The notes under the pieces: generated by a model
What the model was told of the DNA's origin: nothing
The model's database searches: none
Seen by the model: the letters and a program-made list of their open reading frames with translations, nothing else
NCBI RefSeq assembly: GCF_016735585.2
Contig: NZ_JAERSE020000001.1
Span: 558,001-622,000 of the forward strand
Source of the DNA: Chryseobacterium tagetis
Lineage (GTDB): Bacteria > Bacteroidota > Bacteroidia > Flavobacteriales > Weeksellaceae
Reading direction: 5' to 3'
DNA: 64,000 bases
Program-made: the position numbers and the translations under genes
Part shown: positions 9,149 to 18,231 of the stretch, in pieces
How positions within the stretch are numbered: the first letter of the stretch is position 1
Layout: every line of letters starts with the position of its first letter

Positions 9149-9184
9149 ACCCCTTGATGTGACACGCGAGTGTAATCGAGGGGT
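9149..9184. repeat. 36-nt palindromic element, copy 1
   Basis: Left arm ACCCCTTGATGTGACAC, loop GCGA, right arm GTGTAATCGAGGGGT. The arms pair apart from a T:G wobble and a 2-nt bulge. A TTTTGC box follows with its G at 9222, 38 nt after the right arm, and then the gene at 9318. The same layout recurs at 15812, 17516 and 19500. Confidence 0.85.
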
Positions 9185-9317
9185 AAAATTTTCTTTATTT
9201 TTTTTCATTTTGTGTTGTTTTGCATCATCAATTATTTTGAATAACAAGTAAATGTCACCCGAGGATTTGATTAAGTAAGGTGAATGAATCTTTCCAACCC
9301 AAACAGAGTAGTAAAAA

Positions 9318-9863
9318 GTGAACCGACAAGTAAATAGAAAAGAACTTTTATTAAAAAGTTATATAAATGTTTCTGAGACAGAAAGAAAAATATTTAGTGA
9401 AATTTCTCCAAGAAAAAATATAAATGCTACAATCAGTATCCTGATACTTATTCTTATTGTAAGTGTTTTAAGTTTGTTTTCTGCAAGGCAATTGCTGCAT
9501 ATTCAGGATCATGTATTATATGCCTTGCTTTTAATCATTTTTTTAGCAGTGGGGTGGAGAATAAGTTTATTAAAAGTAATCATGTTGCAAACCTCAAAAA
9601 ATAAACTATTTGTAAAATATGTTCATCCTCTATATAGTAAAAATGAGCCTCCGGTTTTAGAAATTCCATTTTGTAAATTAGAATCCTTTGCTATCATAAG
9701 AGAGTTTTTTGTTTGCTATTTGGTGGTTAACCGTAGAAGTACAAAAGGAAATGATACAAAAAGTTTTTATTTTCGATTGGGTTTTCTTTCTAAAAAACAG
9801 GTTGAAAATATCAGTAAAACCATTAATAATATAGATAAGGTTGCTGTTGATATAAATGTTTGA
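9318..9863 (+). CDS. Unknown membrane protein with two TM segments
   Basis: A 181-residue protein I do not recognise. A polar N-terminus (residues 1-35) is followed by two hydrophobic segments (about 38-58 and 67-85), then a predicted cytoplasmic beta-rich domain (about 90-180) with KNKLFVKYVHP and SFYFRLGFLSKKQ. Two TMs followed by a small beta domain recall bacterial PH-like (YdbT/YcxB-type) proteins, but this is only a shape argument. The start is a GTG at 9318; no upstream ATG lies in frame. Palindrome copy 1 and its TTTTGC box lie upstream, giving a leader of about 90 nt. The unknown gene at 9941 follows after 77 nt and may be co-transcribed. Confidence 0.6.
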   Translation: MNRQVNRKELLLKSYINVSETERKIFSEISPRKNINATISILILILIVSVLSLFSARQLLHIQDHVLYALLLIIFLAVGWRISLLKVIMLQTSKNKLFVKYVHPLYSKNEPPVLEIPFCKLESFAIIREFFVCYLVVNRRSTKGNDTKSFYFRLGFLSKKQVENISKTINNIDKVAVDINV

Positions 9864-9940
9864 ATCAGATTGATTTCTTTCAATCATGAATCAGTCCCGA
9901 ATCAACAAGTAAAAATTAAATTACTAATATTAATAAAAAC

Positions 9941-10372
9941 ATGAAAAACAGAAAAAAAGAAGTATTAGAAGAAAAATTTAATTGGTGGATTACTTTTATT
10001 CCAGATAAAATATTTGCATTAGAAGAAAAATTACCTGAAAATCTTAAAGATAAATTGGATTTTTCGGTGGCATCACTGGAGATTTTGGAAAAATATTTAT
10101 TAGAAAATTATACTCTGGAAGGTATGATGCAGGATGAAGAAATGTGGGATTATTGTGCAAGTTATATTGGATATACCTATAAAAAAAATATTTTTAAAGC
10201 AGAATGGCATATAGATTTGAATGATAAAAATAATATTTTTTATAATATGCCTTGTCTGCATATTCCTAACTTGATGAGTTTTGTTCCTCATTCCTATGTG
10301 ACTGCCTTGTTAAGTAAGAAAGAAAATAATTTATTATCCTCAACAGTTAAAAATCATATTAATCTACAGTAA
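9941..10372 (+). CDS. Unknown 143-residue cytoplasmic protein
   Basis: No signal peptide or TM segment. It is acidic and rich in aromatic residues: KFNWWITFIP near 12, LDFSVASLEILEKYLLENY near 39-57, DEEMWDYCASYIGYTYKKN near 65-83, and a C-terminal MPCLHIPNLMSFVPHSYVTAL. The DFS-x-x-SL-x-x-LE-x-YL pattern followed by a short W-x-D-Y-x-x-x-YIGE-like helix is seen in several small DUF and immunity-like proteins (recall, unverified). It lies 77 nt after the membrane protein at 9318. No toxin is visible nearby, so an immunity role is not claimed. Confidence 0.6.
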   Translation: MKNRKKEVLEEKFNWWITFIPDKIFALEEKLPENLKDKLDFSVASLEILEKYLLENYTLEGMMQDEEMWDYCASYIGYTYKKNIFKAEWHIDLNDKNNIFYNMPCLHIPNLMSFVPHSYVTALLSKKENNLLSSTVKNHINLQ

Positions 10373-10721
10373 AATAATCAAGAGTGATTGGCTGAAATTT
10401 GGGTTTATGATGATTATTTTAACCATAATAATTCAAAAGAATTCTTGTGGTTGAAATGGAAATATAAATACTATTGCTCAAAAAAAAATAAAAAAAACAC
10501 AAAAAAATATATTGAGGGGAGGATGAGCGATTGATCGTTTTTTGACTGAATATTTATGAATTCTAGAATTAGAAATGAACTTTGTAGTGGAAAAGTCAAA
10601 TATTTCATCAGTCGCTCGCTTTTTATAAAATCTCAAAAATGTGTAATAGTATATTTAAGAATGAATCATCATATTTTAGAAAACTAAATTTTTGTAATCC
10701 TAATACTGGGAATAGTATTAT

Positions 10722-10750
10722 AAAACACCAAAGAGATTTGGTGTTTTTTT
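10722..10750 (+). terminator. Intrinsic terminator
   Basis: CACCAAA-GAGA-TTTGGTG stem, flanked by AAAA and a run of seven T. It lies 350 nt after the gene at 9941 and could end that transcript. The stretch 10373-10918 also has a long inverted repeat at 10421-10452 (AACCA and TGGTT ends) and nothing else recognised. Confidence 0.65.
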
Positions 10751-10918
10751 GAAAAATACAAGGAACTGAAAAAATTGCAGGAATTGATTGCACAGATATT
10801 ATAATTAATAAGATTTGCATATTTATAAAATGGTATGATGATGCAGAGGGTTTGGTAATATAGAATAATTCGATTATTCATAAATTATTTTGTTTGAAGA
10901 AGTTTTTTAATTCGATAA

Positions 10919-11923
10919 ATGTTTAGTAAGCTAAGAAAATATGTACATGACCTGTACGATAATATATCATATAGAGGAGTTAATGATCAGCAATCTAATA
11001 CTGATAGGGATCTTACCATATTGCTGAATAGGTATTTTATATTATGTTCAGTCATTTTCCTTGTTCATGGGATTTCTAATGTTTTGTATTTTCATGATTT
11101 TACATGGGACCGTGTTGCGTTATTTTCCTTTTCAGTTTTAACAGTTGTTTTAAATAGAATGATCATTGGCAGTAGGTTTCTTAAACCTCTTCTTGGGATA
11201 ATTATTTGTATACTGACCATTGTCATTACTTATTATTCCTCTTTTTGTGGAATGGAGAGCGGTGTTTTTTTATTCTATTTTCCACTGATTACTGTTTTTC
11301 CTCTTTTTTTTGATTTTAAAACAGAGAAATCTTTAATTATATTTTTACTGATATTTATACTCATTATGATGTATATTTCTGCGATATCAGATTTTAAACT
11401 TATAGATAAGAATCCGTTGATTGAAAATCAGTATGCAAGTGTTCTTTTAATTCTGAACATCTCTTTTATTCTAGTTATTTTTTCTTTAAATTTTTTCTTC
11501 TTTTTTGATAAACGAAATGATTATTATTTCATTTTGCATAGAAATGCATGGAAGCGTATGGAAATTGAAAACCTTAGCTTGGAAGTTGTTAGACTAAAAA
11601 AAATGCTGAATAAAGATGATTTTTCGGAAGAAAAGCTGGGAGAATTAATTAATTACATTCATATTAATGATGCTATCTTTCTTGAAAAATTTGATTACTT
11701 TTTTCCAGACTTTAAGAAAAAAATAAGCACAATGAGCAAGGTTTCCTTAAGCGCTTCGGAGTTTAAGCTTTGTGCTCTGCTTAAATTAGGGTTTTCAACA
11801 AAACAGATTGCTCTTTATACCAATTCTACCATAAAATCTGTAGAAGGGAAAAAGTATCGGTTAAAGAAAAAGCTTAATCTTTCCAGTACTTCAGATTATA
11901 AGGTTTGGTTTGCCGAATTTTAA
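10919..11923 (+). CDS. Six-TM LuxR-type HTH regulator, intact copy
   Basis: A 334-residue membrane-anchored regulator. Six hydrophobic segments fill residues about 35-205, followed by a short coiled coil (KRMEIENLSLEVVRLKKML), a linker, and a C-terminal LuxR/GerE-like HTH (about 275-334) with LSASEFKLCALLKLGFSTKQ and the recognition helix region NSTIKSVEGKKYRLKKKL. The HTH suggests DNA binding from the membrane, with the TM part as a possible sensor. Start is the ATG at 10919 (MFSKLRKYVHDLYDNISY), conserved in the tandem paralogue at 12305. It lies upstream of the surface-protein genes, which are possible targets (inference). Confidence 0.8.
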   Translation: MFSKLRKYVHDLYDNISYRGVNDQQSNTDRDLTILLNRYFILCSVIFLVHGISNVLYFHDFTWDRVALFSFSVLTVVLNRMIIGSRFLKPLLGIIICILTIVITYYSSFCGMESGVFLFYFPLITVFPLFFDFKTEKSLIIFLLIFILIMMYISAISDFKLIDKNPLIENQYASVLLILNISFILVIFSLNFFFFFDKRNDYYFILHRNAWKRMEIENLSLEVVRLKKMLNKDDFSEEKLGELINYIHINDAIFLEKFDYFFPDFKKKISTMSKVSLSASEFKLCALLKLGFSTKQIALYTNSTIKSVEGKKYRLKKKLNLSSTSDYKVWFAEF

Positions 11924-12076
11924 GCAGGCTATTTCACAATTTAATCCCAATTTTACGGTTTATTTGATGGTTTTATCTTTTTGATAATTAAAATGATTGA
12001 GTTCTATATGAGGTTTTTTTTTATTTTAAATCTCATCTAAAAAATCTATTATCTTTTCATATGTTTTGATCTTTAA

Positions 12077-12151
12077 CTACTTGCTTTTTATAAGAGCAAA
12101 AAATAATAGTAATACAAAAACAATAAAAACAAATGTAAGCCATCCTTTCAT
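12077..12151 (-). CDS. Candidate 24-residue membrane peptide
   Basis: An ATG-initiated frame below usual ORF cut-offs. The product has a charged start MKGW, one continuous hydrophobic stretch and the basic end IKSK, the shape of a single-TM small protein. It lies in the otherwise empty gap between the two LuxR-type paralogues (11924-12304), on the opposite strand. The evidence is composition only. Confidence 0.3.
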   Translation of the reverse strand: MKGWLTFVFIVFVLLLFFALIKSK

Positions 12152-12304
12152 TTTGGTGTTTTTTTTGCTTAATACATTAAATAGTTAATTTATCTACCTG
12201 TAAAAAATTATAGGTAGACGGGTTAGTAATGGTACATTGAATCACTTTACTATTGGCTTATTGCCTTGTTGTAGGTGTTCTTTAATATGATAAATAACTT
12301 TTGA

Positions 12305-13305
12305 ATGACTAACAAACTAAGAGAATATATATTTAATGTATACGATAATATTTCGTATATGGGGGTAAATGATCAACAATCTAACACTGACCGAGATCTC
12401 ACCATATTGCTAAATAGATATTTCATATTATGTTCAATAATTTTTCTTATCCATGGGATTTCTAATATTCTATATTTTCGCTATTTTACATGGGATAGTA
12501 TTGCCTTATTTACCTTTTCAATCTTATCAATTGTTTTAAATAGAGTTGTTATTGGTAGTAGGTTTATTAAGCCACTTCTTGCAGCGATTATTTTTTCGTT
12601 GGCAATCATTATTACGTATTATTCTTCATTTTGTGGGCTTGAAAGTGGGATATTCTTGTTTTATTTTCCGCTTATTTCTGTGCTGCGACTTTTTTTTGAT
12701 TTTAAGACAGATAGAATTTTAGTTGTTTTTTTGCTAGTATTTATACTCGTTGTAATGTATATTTCAGCAATATCGGGTTTTAAACTTATAGAAAAAAATC
12801 CGTTGATAGGAAATTACGGACATACTCTTTTGATTCTGAATATTACTTCTATTTTATTATTGCTTTCCTTGAATTTTCTTTTCTTTATTGATAAAAGAGA
12901 CGATTATTATTTCGTTCTGCATAGAAATGCCTGGAAACGCATGGAAATAGAGAATCTTAACCAGGAAGTTCTCAGACTGAAAAAAATGATGAATAAAGAT
13001 GAGTTTTCTGAAGATAAACTTGAAGAGCTTATTAATTATGTTCATCTCAATGATATCATTTTCCTTGAAAAATTTGATTATTTCTTTCCTGACTTTAGAA
13101 AAAAAATAATCGCAATGACCGATCTTCCTTTAAGTGTTTCAGAACTTAAGCTTTGTGCCATGCTTAAATTGGGATTTTCGACAAAGCAGATTGCTATTAT
13201 ACTAATTCTACGATCAAATCTGTGGAAGGGAAGAAGTACCGATTGAGAAAAAAGCTTAATCTTGAAAGTAATTCTGATAATAAACTCTGGTTTGCCGAGA
13301 TTTAA
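12305..13305 (+). pseudogene. Second six-TM LuxR-type regulator, broken by a one-base deletion
   Basis: A close paralogue of the gene at 10919, colinear from residue 1 with the same TM and coiled-coil layout. The frame leaves the family sequence inside the HTH: the intact copy reads ATT GCT CTT TAT ACC, this one reads ATT GCT AT TAT ACT (near 13193-13200), so one base is missing. The resulting frame ends at 13246 after 313 residues without a recognition helix. Restoring one base gives YTNSTIKSVEGKKYRLRKKL and continues to the TAA at 13303-13305, matching the paralogue to its last residues. It may be a real recent mutation or a sequencing error; the downstream part has not decayed. The protein as it stands could not bind DNA normally. 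Confidence 0.8.
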
Positions 13306-13591
13306 GAACAGCTATTTTTAGTTTAAGAACTTTTTTTGGTATTCTACTTTTTTAAATGTTTTCAGATAGCAATGCTATACGTTCTATACAAGTGATTACG
13401 AATGTGTTGAGCGATAATCCTGTTGTTGTCCTTTATAGTTTCTTCTCATTCTCAATGATGGTGACCCTGCTTTAAATCTTTTAAGCAGTTAAAAAGTGTT
13501 GTCAATTTTTTATTACTTTAAAAATTATATTGCTTTAATTGTTTTATTATTAAAAAAATAAATTAAACAAGAATAATTTAAAAAAAATCAC

Positions 13592-13599
13592 TATATTTG
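13592..13599 (+). promoter_or_regulatory. Candidate -7 element with a long leader before the surface protein gene
   Basis: TATATTTG, a full match to TAnnTTTG, 268 nt before the ATG at 13867. If used, it gives a leader of about 260 nt that contains a TGATAAA-T-TTTATCA palindrome at 13656-13670. The rest of 13306-13866 is AT-rich with nothing recognised. Confidence 0.45.
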
Positions 13600-13866
13600 G
13601 ATAAAATTGATAAAAAATTGATTTTTAGTGTATTAAAATTAACAAAATAAAATACTGATAAATTTTATCATATAAAAAGTTGATTTCGACATTTAACAAT
13701 AATTTAATGTAAATGTGTTTTAATTAAATTATTTGTATTTCTTGTGCTACTAGGCAGTATATATTTTCTTCAAAACAATAAAATATAAAAGTTCCATTTT
13801 CTCATAATCTTAGAATTGCTGTTAAAAAAATAAAAACTTAATCAATAACCTAAATGCACAAAAATT

Positions 13867-15201
13867 ATGAAAAACAAAGTAACGCTATTGGCATTTACAA
13901 TGCTGGCTGTCATCATCAATGCCCAGGTTGGTGTCAACACAACGAATCCACAAGGAGTTTTACATGTAGACGGAAAATCCTCTACAGCTACAACTAATCC
14001 CACAACAGGAACACCTACAGCGGTACAAGGTTCTGATGATTTTGTGGTAACTTCTTCCGGAAGTGTTGGGATAGGAACATCTTCACCTAATCCTTCTGCT
14101 ATCTTAGAACTTAATGTGGAAAATGGCAGTAAAAAAGGATTTTTAGGACCTAGAGTTGCACTGACTTCATATACAGATGCTGCTACAATTTTATCTCCTG
14201 CATCAGGATTATTAGTTTATAATCTAGGAACAGAAGCTACTTTTAGTTATGTTGGATATGTCTTTTGGAACGGCTCAGAATGGAGAACATTATCTGGAGC
14301 CTCACTCGCTCCGGGAATTATAGGTAGTATTACTTGTAATAATGCAGGGCTTTCTCCTACTTCATATATCACCGGAACCCCATATAGTGGAACATTGAGT
14401 ATACCCTATACGGGAGGAAACGGAGGAATATACGGAGCACAAACGATTGGACCAGTAAATGGATTAACAGCAACACTCTCTGCAGGTAATTTTGTTGTGG
14501 GATCCGGAACATTGTACTATTCTGTTACAGGAACTCCCACTGTTACAAGCCCAACCACCACCACTTTTAATATTGTAGTTGGAGGACAGACGTGTAGTGC
14601 GATTGTTGGGACAGGGGATGATGTAAAAGCGGGTGAATTGGTTTATTACAAAGCAAATGATATATCAGCAAGCATAGGTAGTGGAGGATCTGACGCAACA
14701 ACAGCTTCAAACTGGTTAAGTGCTAATGTTGACAGTTCACATTCTCTTCCTGTTATAGGAGGAAAATTAAGATTGGATGGCTATTTTACTGGACCAGCTA
14801 ATGGAGCGGCAGGTACAGTGAGTTTTAATCCTAGATTGGTAAATGTAAGTTCATCTCCTGTAAAATTTTGGTTTGCAGCTCTTACCAATGTTGATCGATT
14901 TAATGGAGCGAATATTGTTTTAGCCCCTACAGGTTCTGGAACTACAGTTTCCGGAGGAGGAGGATGGGTAAATCTGGATAACGGAATTTACTCTAATTAT
15001 GGATCTAATGGAGTGACAGGAAGCCCAAGTGTAAGTATAACGAATCCAGGTACAGCCAATCAGGAGGTTTTAACAATGGATATTAATTTGGATGATAAAT
15101 GGTACAGAGTGTATTATTTTATCAATATAGATAACAATGACACAACAACTACCTCTGATGATATAAGAAGATTATATTTATCTGTTCAAAGATTGTATTA
15201 G
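13867..15201 (+). CDS. Secreted surface protein of the VGVNTTNPQG family, copy 1
   Basis: A 444-residue exported protein with signal peptide MKNKVTLLAFTMLAVIINAQ. The mature N-terminus starts VGVNTTNPQGVLHVDG, then GSVGIGTSSPNPSAILEL, a phage-tail-fibre-like style of short beta repeats, then a conserved FWNGSEWRTL block near residue 138 and a GTPYSGTLSIPYTGGNGG block near 172. The C-terminal 230 residues are Gly/Ser/Thr-rich and differ from the paralogue at 15916. No T9SS sorting domain is seen, so the final location (surface or secreted) is inferred. Function unknown; a variable binding or adhesion module is possible. Unlike copies 2 and 3 it has no 36-nt palindrome upstream. Confidence 0.75.
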   Translation: MKNKVTLLAFTMLAVIINAQVGVNTTNPQGVLHVDGKSSTATTNPTTGTPTAVQGSDDFVVTSSGSVGIGTSSPNPSAILELNVENGSKKGFLGPRVALTSYTDAATILSPASGLLVYNLGTEATFSYVGYVFWNGSEWRTLSGASLAPGIIGSITCNNAGLSPTSYITGTPYSGTLSIPYTGGNGGIYGAQTIGPVNGLTATLSAGNFVVGSGTLYYSVTGTPTVTSPTTTTFNIVVGGQTCSAIVGTGDDVKAGELVYYKANDISASIGSGGSDATTASNWLSANVDSSHSLPVIGGKLRLDGYFTGPANGAAGTVSFNPRLVNVSSSPVKFWFAALTNVDRFNGANIVLAPTGSGTTVSGGGGWVNLDNGIYSNYGSNGVTGSPSVSITNPGTANQEVLTMDINLDDKWYRVYYFINIDNNDTTTTSDDIRRLYLSVQRLY

Positions 15202-15649
15202 TCAAATTTAAATATGAATTTCAAAAACTTTCATATTAATAAAACAGTTGCAGACTCAAAAATAGAATAGTTCTGTATCTGTAATATCATTAGCATAATG
15301 AATTTCTGAGTAATTATTTGGACTCAAAGTAATGACAGGGAAGTAAAAAATGATTTTTTTGAATTGTTAATGCCTAAAAAGGTACTTAATATCACTTGTG
15401 AGTGAAAGTGAGTGTTTGTTTATTTGCTGCAAATGGGATAATAGTCTCATTTTTGCAGTCGGATTTAGTGATCAAGGTTAAGGTGCTATTACAGCCATTA
15501 AATTTATGATTATTTAAATGCTTACTTTAAAAACACAAACTTTATATATTTTATTTGGGGAGGCTATTATTATGCCTCCTCAATTTTTTAAAGGAATATT
15601 TGAATTACCTTTGATTTTTATTTTTATTTTTATTGTAAAAAATAAAAAA

Positions 15650-15677
15650 GCAGAAAGATCTTCTTTCTGCTTTTTTT
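15650..15677 (+). terminator. Intrinsic terminator
   Basis: GCAGAAAGA-TCT-TCTTTCTGC followed by seven T and preceded by six A. It is 450 nt after the gene at 13867. The gap 15202-15811 also has a GGAGGC/GCCTCC hairpin near 15557-15579 followed by T-rich sequence. The 60-codon frame at 15518-15700 runs through both hairpins and is rejected. Confidence 0.75.
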
Positions 15678-15811
15678 ATTCTCATATATCTATATTATAA
15701 ATATGGTGTTTTTTTATATACTAATGAATATCCGGAATAAGAATAAATATTAATTTGGAAATTTGTTAAATGCTTAAACTATGATAAACTATAGGTTTTT
15801 TAGGGTGTTCT

Positions 15812-15847
15812 ACCCCTTGATTTAACACACGAGTGAAGTCGAGGGGT
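15812..15847. repeat. 36-nt palindromic element, copy 2
   Basis: Left arm ACCCCTTGATTTAACAC, right arm GAGTGAAGTCGAGGGGT. The G of the following TTTTGC box is at 15885, 38 nt after the right arm, exactly as in copy 1. The secreted-protein gene starts at 15916. Confidence 0.85.
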
Positions 15848-15915
15848 GGATTTTTTTTTCTTTTTTCTCAGTTTATGTTTTTTTGCATTATAAAATTTTC
15901 CAAAAAATAAGATTT

Positions 15916-17232
15916 ATGAAAAACAAAATTACATTAATAGCATTTTTAATGCTGACTATAATCACCAATGCTCAAGTTGGTGTTAATACTGCCAATCCTC
16001 AAGGAATTTTACATGTAGACGGAGCTAAAGATAATTCCGCTACTGGTACTCCCTCTTCTACACAACAGGCAAATGACTTTATTGTTACCTCTAGCGGAGC
16101 TATAGGGATAGGAACTACTTCTCCGGATGCATCGTCTATGCTGGATATAGTTACTACAGATAAAGGGATGCTTGTTCCAAGAGTGAATTTGACTTCTCCC
16201 ACTTTCGTACTAAGTACGGCTACACCTGCTATACCCAATGCGAAAGGGTTATTGGTTTTTAACAGTGGAAGTACCTTATCTCAAGGGTATTATTTCTGGA
16301 ACGGAAGTGAATGGCGTGCTATCATCTCTTCAACATCTACACCGCCTTCCATTGCTACGCTGTCGTGTTCTGGAGCTACTTTAAGCCCTGCTAACTATGT
16401 TGCAGGAACTCCTTATTCCGGGATTATAAAAGTACCTTATACAGGAGGAAATGGAGGAAAATATACACCAGGGTCTTCAGTGAGTTCTAATGGTTTAACT
16501 CTTACTTTGCAGGAAGGGTTGCTAGAAGTAGGTAATGGATATCTGACGTTTTCAGTTGCAGGAATACCAACAGTGAGCTCACCAACACCAACTTCTTTTA
16601 TAGTTAACAGTACAATAATTCCTTTCTATTCGGGTACTTGTACAATTACAGTAGGGGATCAGCAGCTTGCGGATGTAAAAAGTATAGCCGTAATGGGGCC
16701 ATTGGTAGCGACTTCAGATAACGGAAGAAGCGGATATTCGCTTTCTATCACAACTCCTGATGGTAAATTTTCTGTAAGAACATTTATTCCTGCGGGCAAT
16801 GCCTTTTCAACTGTAAATTTGCAGATAAGAAACAATAGTACTTCTAATGTAGAAATTATTTCAAATGGGCATTATTTATGGAGTGGAGCCGGAGGCTATA
16901 TGCAAAACCAGCTTAGACTTCCTCCCAATGCCTGGGCTGGTGATAATGCAACATCAAGCTCGGCTTTAATAGATGCAACTACCGGAGCAAGGATTCAGAC
17001 ATCATCAACAAATCCGTATTGGGGAGATCCTGAAACTTATGCGGGTGGAATGCCGGAGCAGCGTCTTTATTCTTGGACTACGAATAATGGTAATGATAAG
17101 GTATTCTATAAAATGTATTATATGATGGGATCTTCATCTCCTACTGATCAAGGGAATACAACTACATGCCCTTCAGGAACATGTAATACAACAAAAGCAT
17201 TTTTTATGATTGATCAGGTAACAGCACCATAA
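15916..17232 (+). CDS. Secreted surface protein of the VGVNTTNPQG family, copy 2
   Basis: A 438-residue exported paralogue of the gene at 13867. Start is placed at 15916 because it gives the signal peptide MKNKITLIAFLMLTIITNAQ, near-identical to the paralogues; a longer frame from 15883 would bury the signal and begin inside the leader. The order is the same: VGVNTANPQGILHVDG, SGAIGIGTTSPDASSMLDI, YYFWNGSEWRAI and GTPYSGIIKVPYTGGNGGKY. The C-terminal half (about 215-438) is unlike copy 1. Palindrome copy 2 and a TTTTGC box lie 69 and 31 nt upstream. No T9SS domain. Function unknown. Confidence 0.78.
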   Translation: MKNKITLIAFLMLTIITNAQVGVNTANPQGILHVDGAKDNSATGTPSSTQQANDFIVTSSGAIGIGTTSPDASSMLDIVTTDKGMLVPRVNLTSPTFVLSTATPAIPNAKGLLVFNSGSTLSQGYYFWNGSEWRAIISSTSTPPSIATLSCSGATLSPANYVAGTPYSGIIKVPYTGGNGGKYTPGSSVSSNGLTLTLQEGLLEVGNGYLTFSVAGIPTVSSPTPTSFIVNSTIIPFYSGTCTITVGDQQLADVKSIAVMGPLVATSDNGRSGYSLSITTPDGKFSVRTFIPAGNAFSTVNLQIRNNSTSNVEIISNGHYLWSGAGGYMQNQLRLPPNAWAGDNATSSSALIDATTGARIQTSSTNPYWGDPETYAGGMPEQRLYSWTTNNGNDKVFYKMYYMMGSSSPTDQGNTTTCPSGTCNTTKAFFMIDQVTAP

Positions 17233-17339
17233 TAAGGAAGACAAATTTTATATATATATTCATGAGCCTCCTCGCAATTTCTTAAAAAACATTTATAAAT
17301 AATTCATATTTTATTTTAGATGGAGAAGGTATTTGAGAA

Positions 17340-17375
17340 GCAGGAAGAGAAAAGTCTTCCTGCTTTCTATTTTTC
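17340..17375 (+). terminator. Intrinsic terminator of surface protein copy 2
   Basis: GCAGGAAGA-GAAAAG-TCTTCCTGC followed by TTTCTATTTTT, about 110 nt after the stop at 17232. The intervening sequence resembles the region downstream of copy 1 (GCCTCCTC then T/A-rich). Confidence 0.75.
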
Positions 17376-17515
17376 ATGATTTAATAATAGATATTTTCCC
17401 CTCTGATCTAATTTGTTTTTTTATCTTATAATGTGTATTCAGTAATATAAGAATATAGATTAGTTTGTAAATGTATTACGTTATAGCTATCAGATTATAG
17501 GAAGGTATAGTATAT

Positions 17516-17550
17516 CCCCCTTGATTAACACGTGAGTGAAATCGAGGGGT
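17516..17550. repeat. 35-nt palindromic element, copy 3
   Basis: Left part CCCCCTTGATTAACAC, right part GAGTGAAATCGAGGGGT. The G of the TTTTGC box is at 17585, 35 nt after the right arm, and the decayed gene starts at 17617. The element and leader closely resemble those of copy 2, a sign of duplication. Confidence 0.85.
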
Positions 17551-17616
17551 GATTTTTTTTATTTTTTCTTAGTTTACGTTTTTTGCGACATAAATTTTCC
17601 AAATAAAATAAGATTT

Positions 17617-18178
17617 ATGAAAAACAAAATTACATTAGTAGCATTTTTAATGCTGGCTATAATAACCAAAGCTCAAGTTTGTATTAATACAACTAATTCG
17701 CAGGGAATACTGCATGTGGATGGAGCTAAGGATAATTCGACTACTGGAGCTCCTACTGTTGTACAACAAGCAAATGATTTCGTAGTGACAGCTTCAGGAA
17801 GTGTAGGAGTGGGAACTACTACCCCGGATGCTTCAGCAATTTTTGAGATGAATGTCATTCAATTGGCAACAGGTAGTAAAAAGGGATTCCTTGGGCCAAG
17901 AGTAGCATTGACATCCAATACAGACGTTGTGACGATCCTTAGTCGTCTGTAGGGCTGTTGGTATTTAAATTTCTAGTTTTACATTTGTAGGCTATGCTTT
18001 TTGGAATGGGAGTGAATGGAGAGCTTTGGATAATTCTTCATTAGCTGTAGGAACGGTAGGCTCTATAGATTGTAGTTCAGTTAAACTTTCCCCTAGTACA
18101 TATACAACAGGAGTTTTGTATAATGGAACATTATCTGTTTCCTATACAGGGGGGAATGGAGGAACTTATAAAATATAA
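17617..18178 (+). pseudogene. Decayed and truncated third copy of the surface protein family
   Basis: Begins with an intact signal peptide and VCINTTNSQGILHVDG, matching copies 1 and 2. The frame breaks near 17945 (DVVTILSRL then TAG), where the paralogue reads TILSPASGLLVY. A second shift near 17973 restores the family frame: FTFVGYAFWNGSEWRALD, then VGSIDCSSVKLSPSTYTTG and SVSYTGGNGGTYKI to a TAA at 18176-18178. So there are at least two frame breaks, and the whole variable C-terminal half is missing. The leader and palindrome are still well conserved. Confidence 0.85.
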
Positions 18179-18190
18179 TCTATATAATAT

Positions 18191-18222
18191 AAAAAAGCAG
18201 GATATTTTTATCCTGCTTTTTT
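18191..18222. terminator. Bidirectional intrinsic terminator
   Basis: A 14-bp perfect stem (AAAAAAGCAGGATA with TATCCTGCTTTTTT) around TTTT. It separates the pseudogene from the convergent alcohol dehydrogenase gene and serves both strands. Confidence 0.9.
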
Positions 18223-18231
18223 AATTATCCT

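Noticed and set aside
15518-15700. 60-codon open frame after surface protein copy 1
   Set aside because: It runs through a GGAGGC/GCCTCC hairpin and the intrinsic terminator at 15650-15677, and its low-complexity I/F-rich product follows from A/T-rich DNA.
13867-17232. Surface proteins of the VGVNT family as T9SS cargo
   Set aside because: Neither full copy ends in a recognisable type A or type B sorting domain, unlike the proteins at 23696 and 48341.
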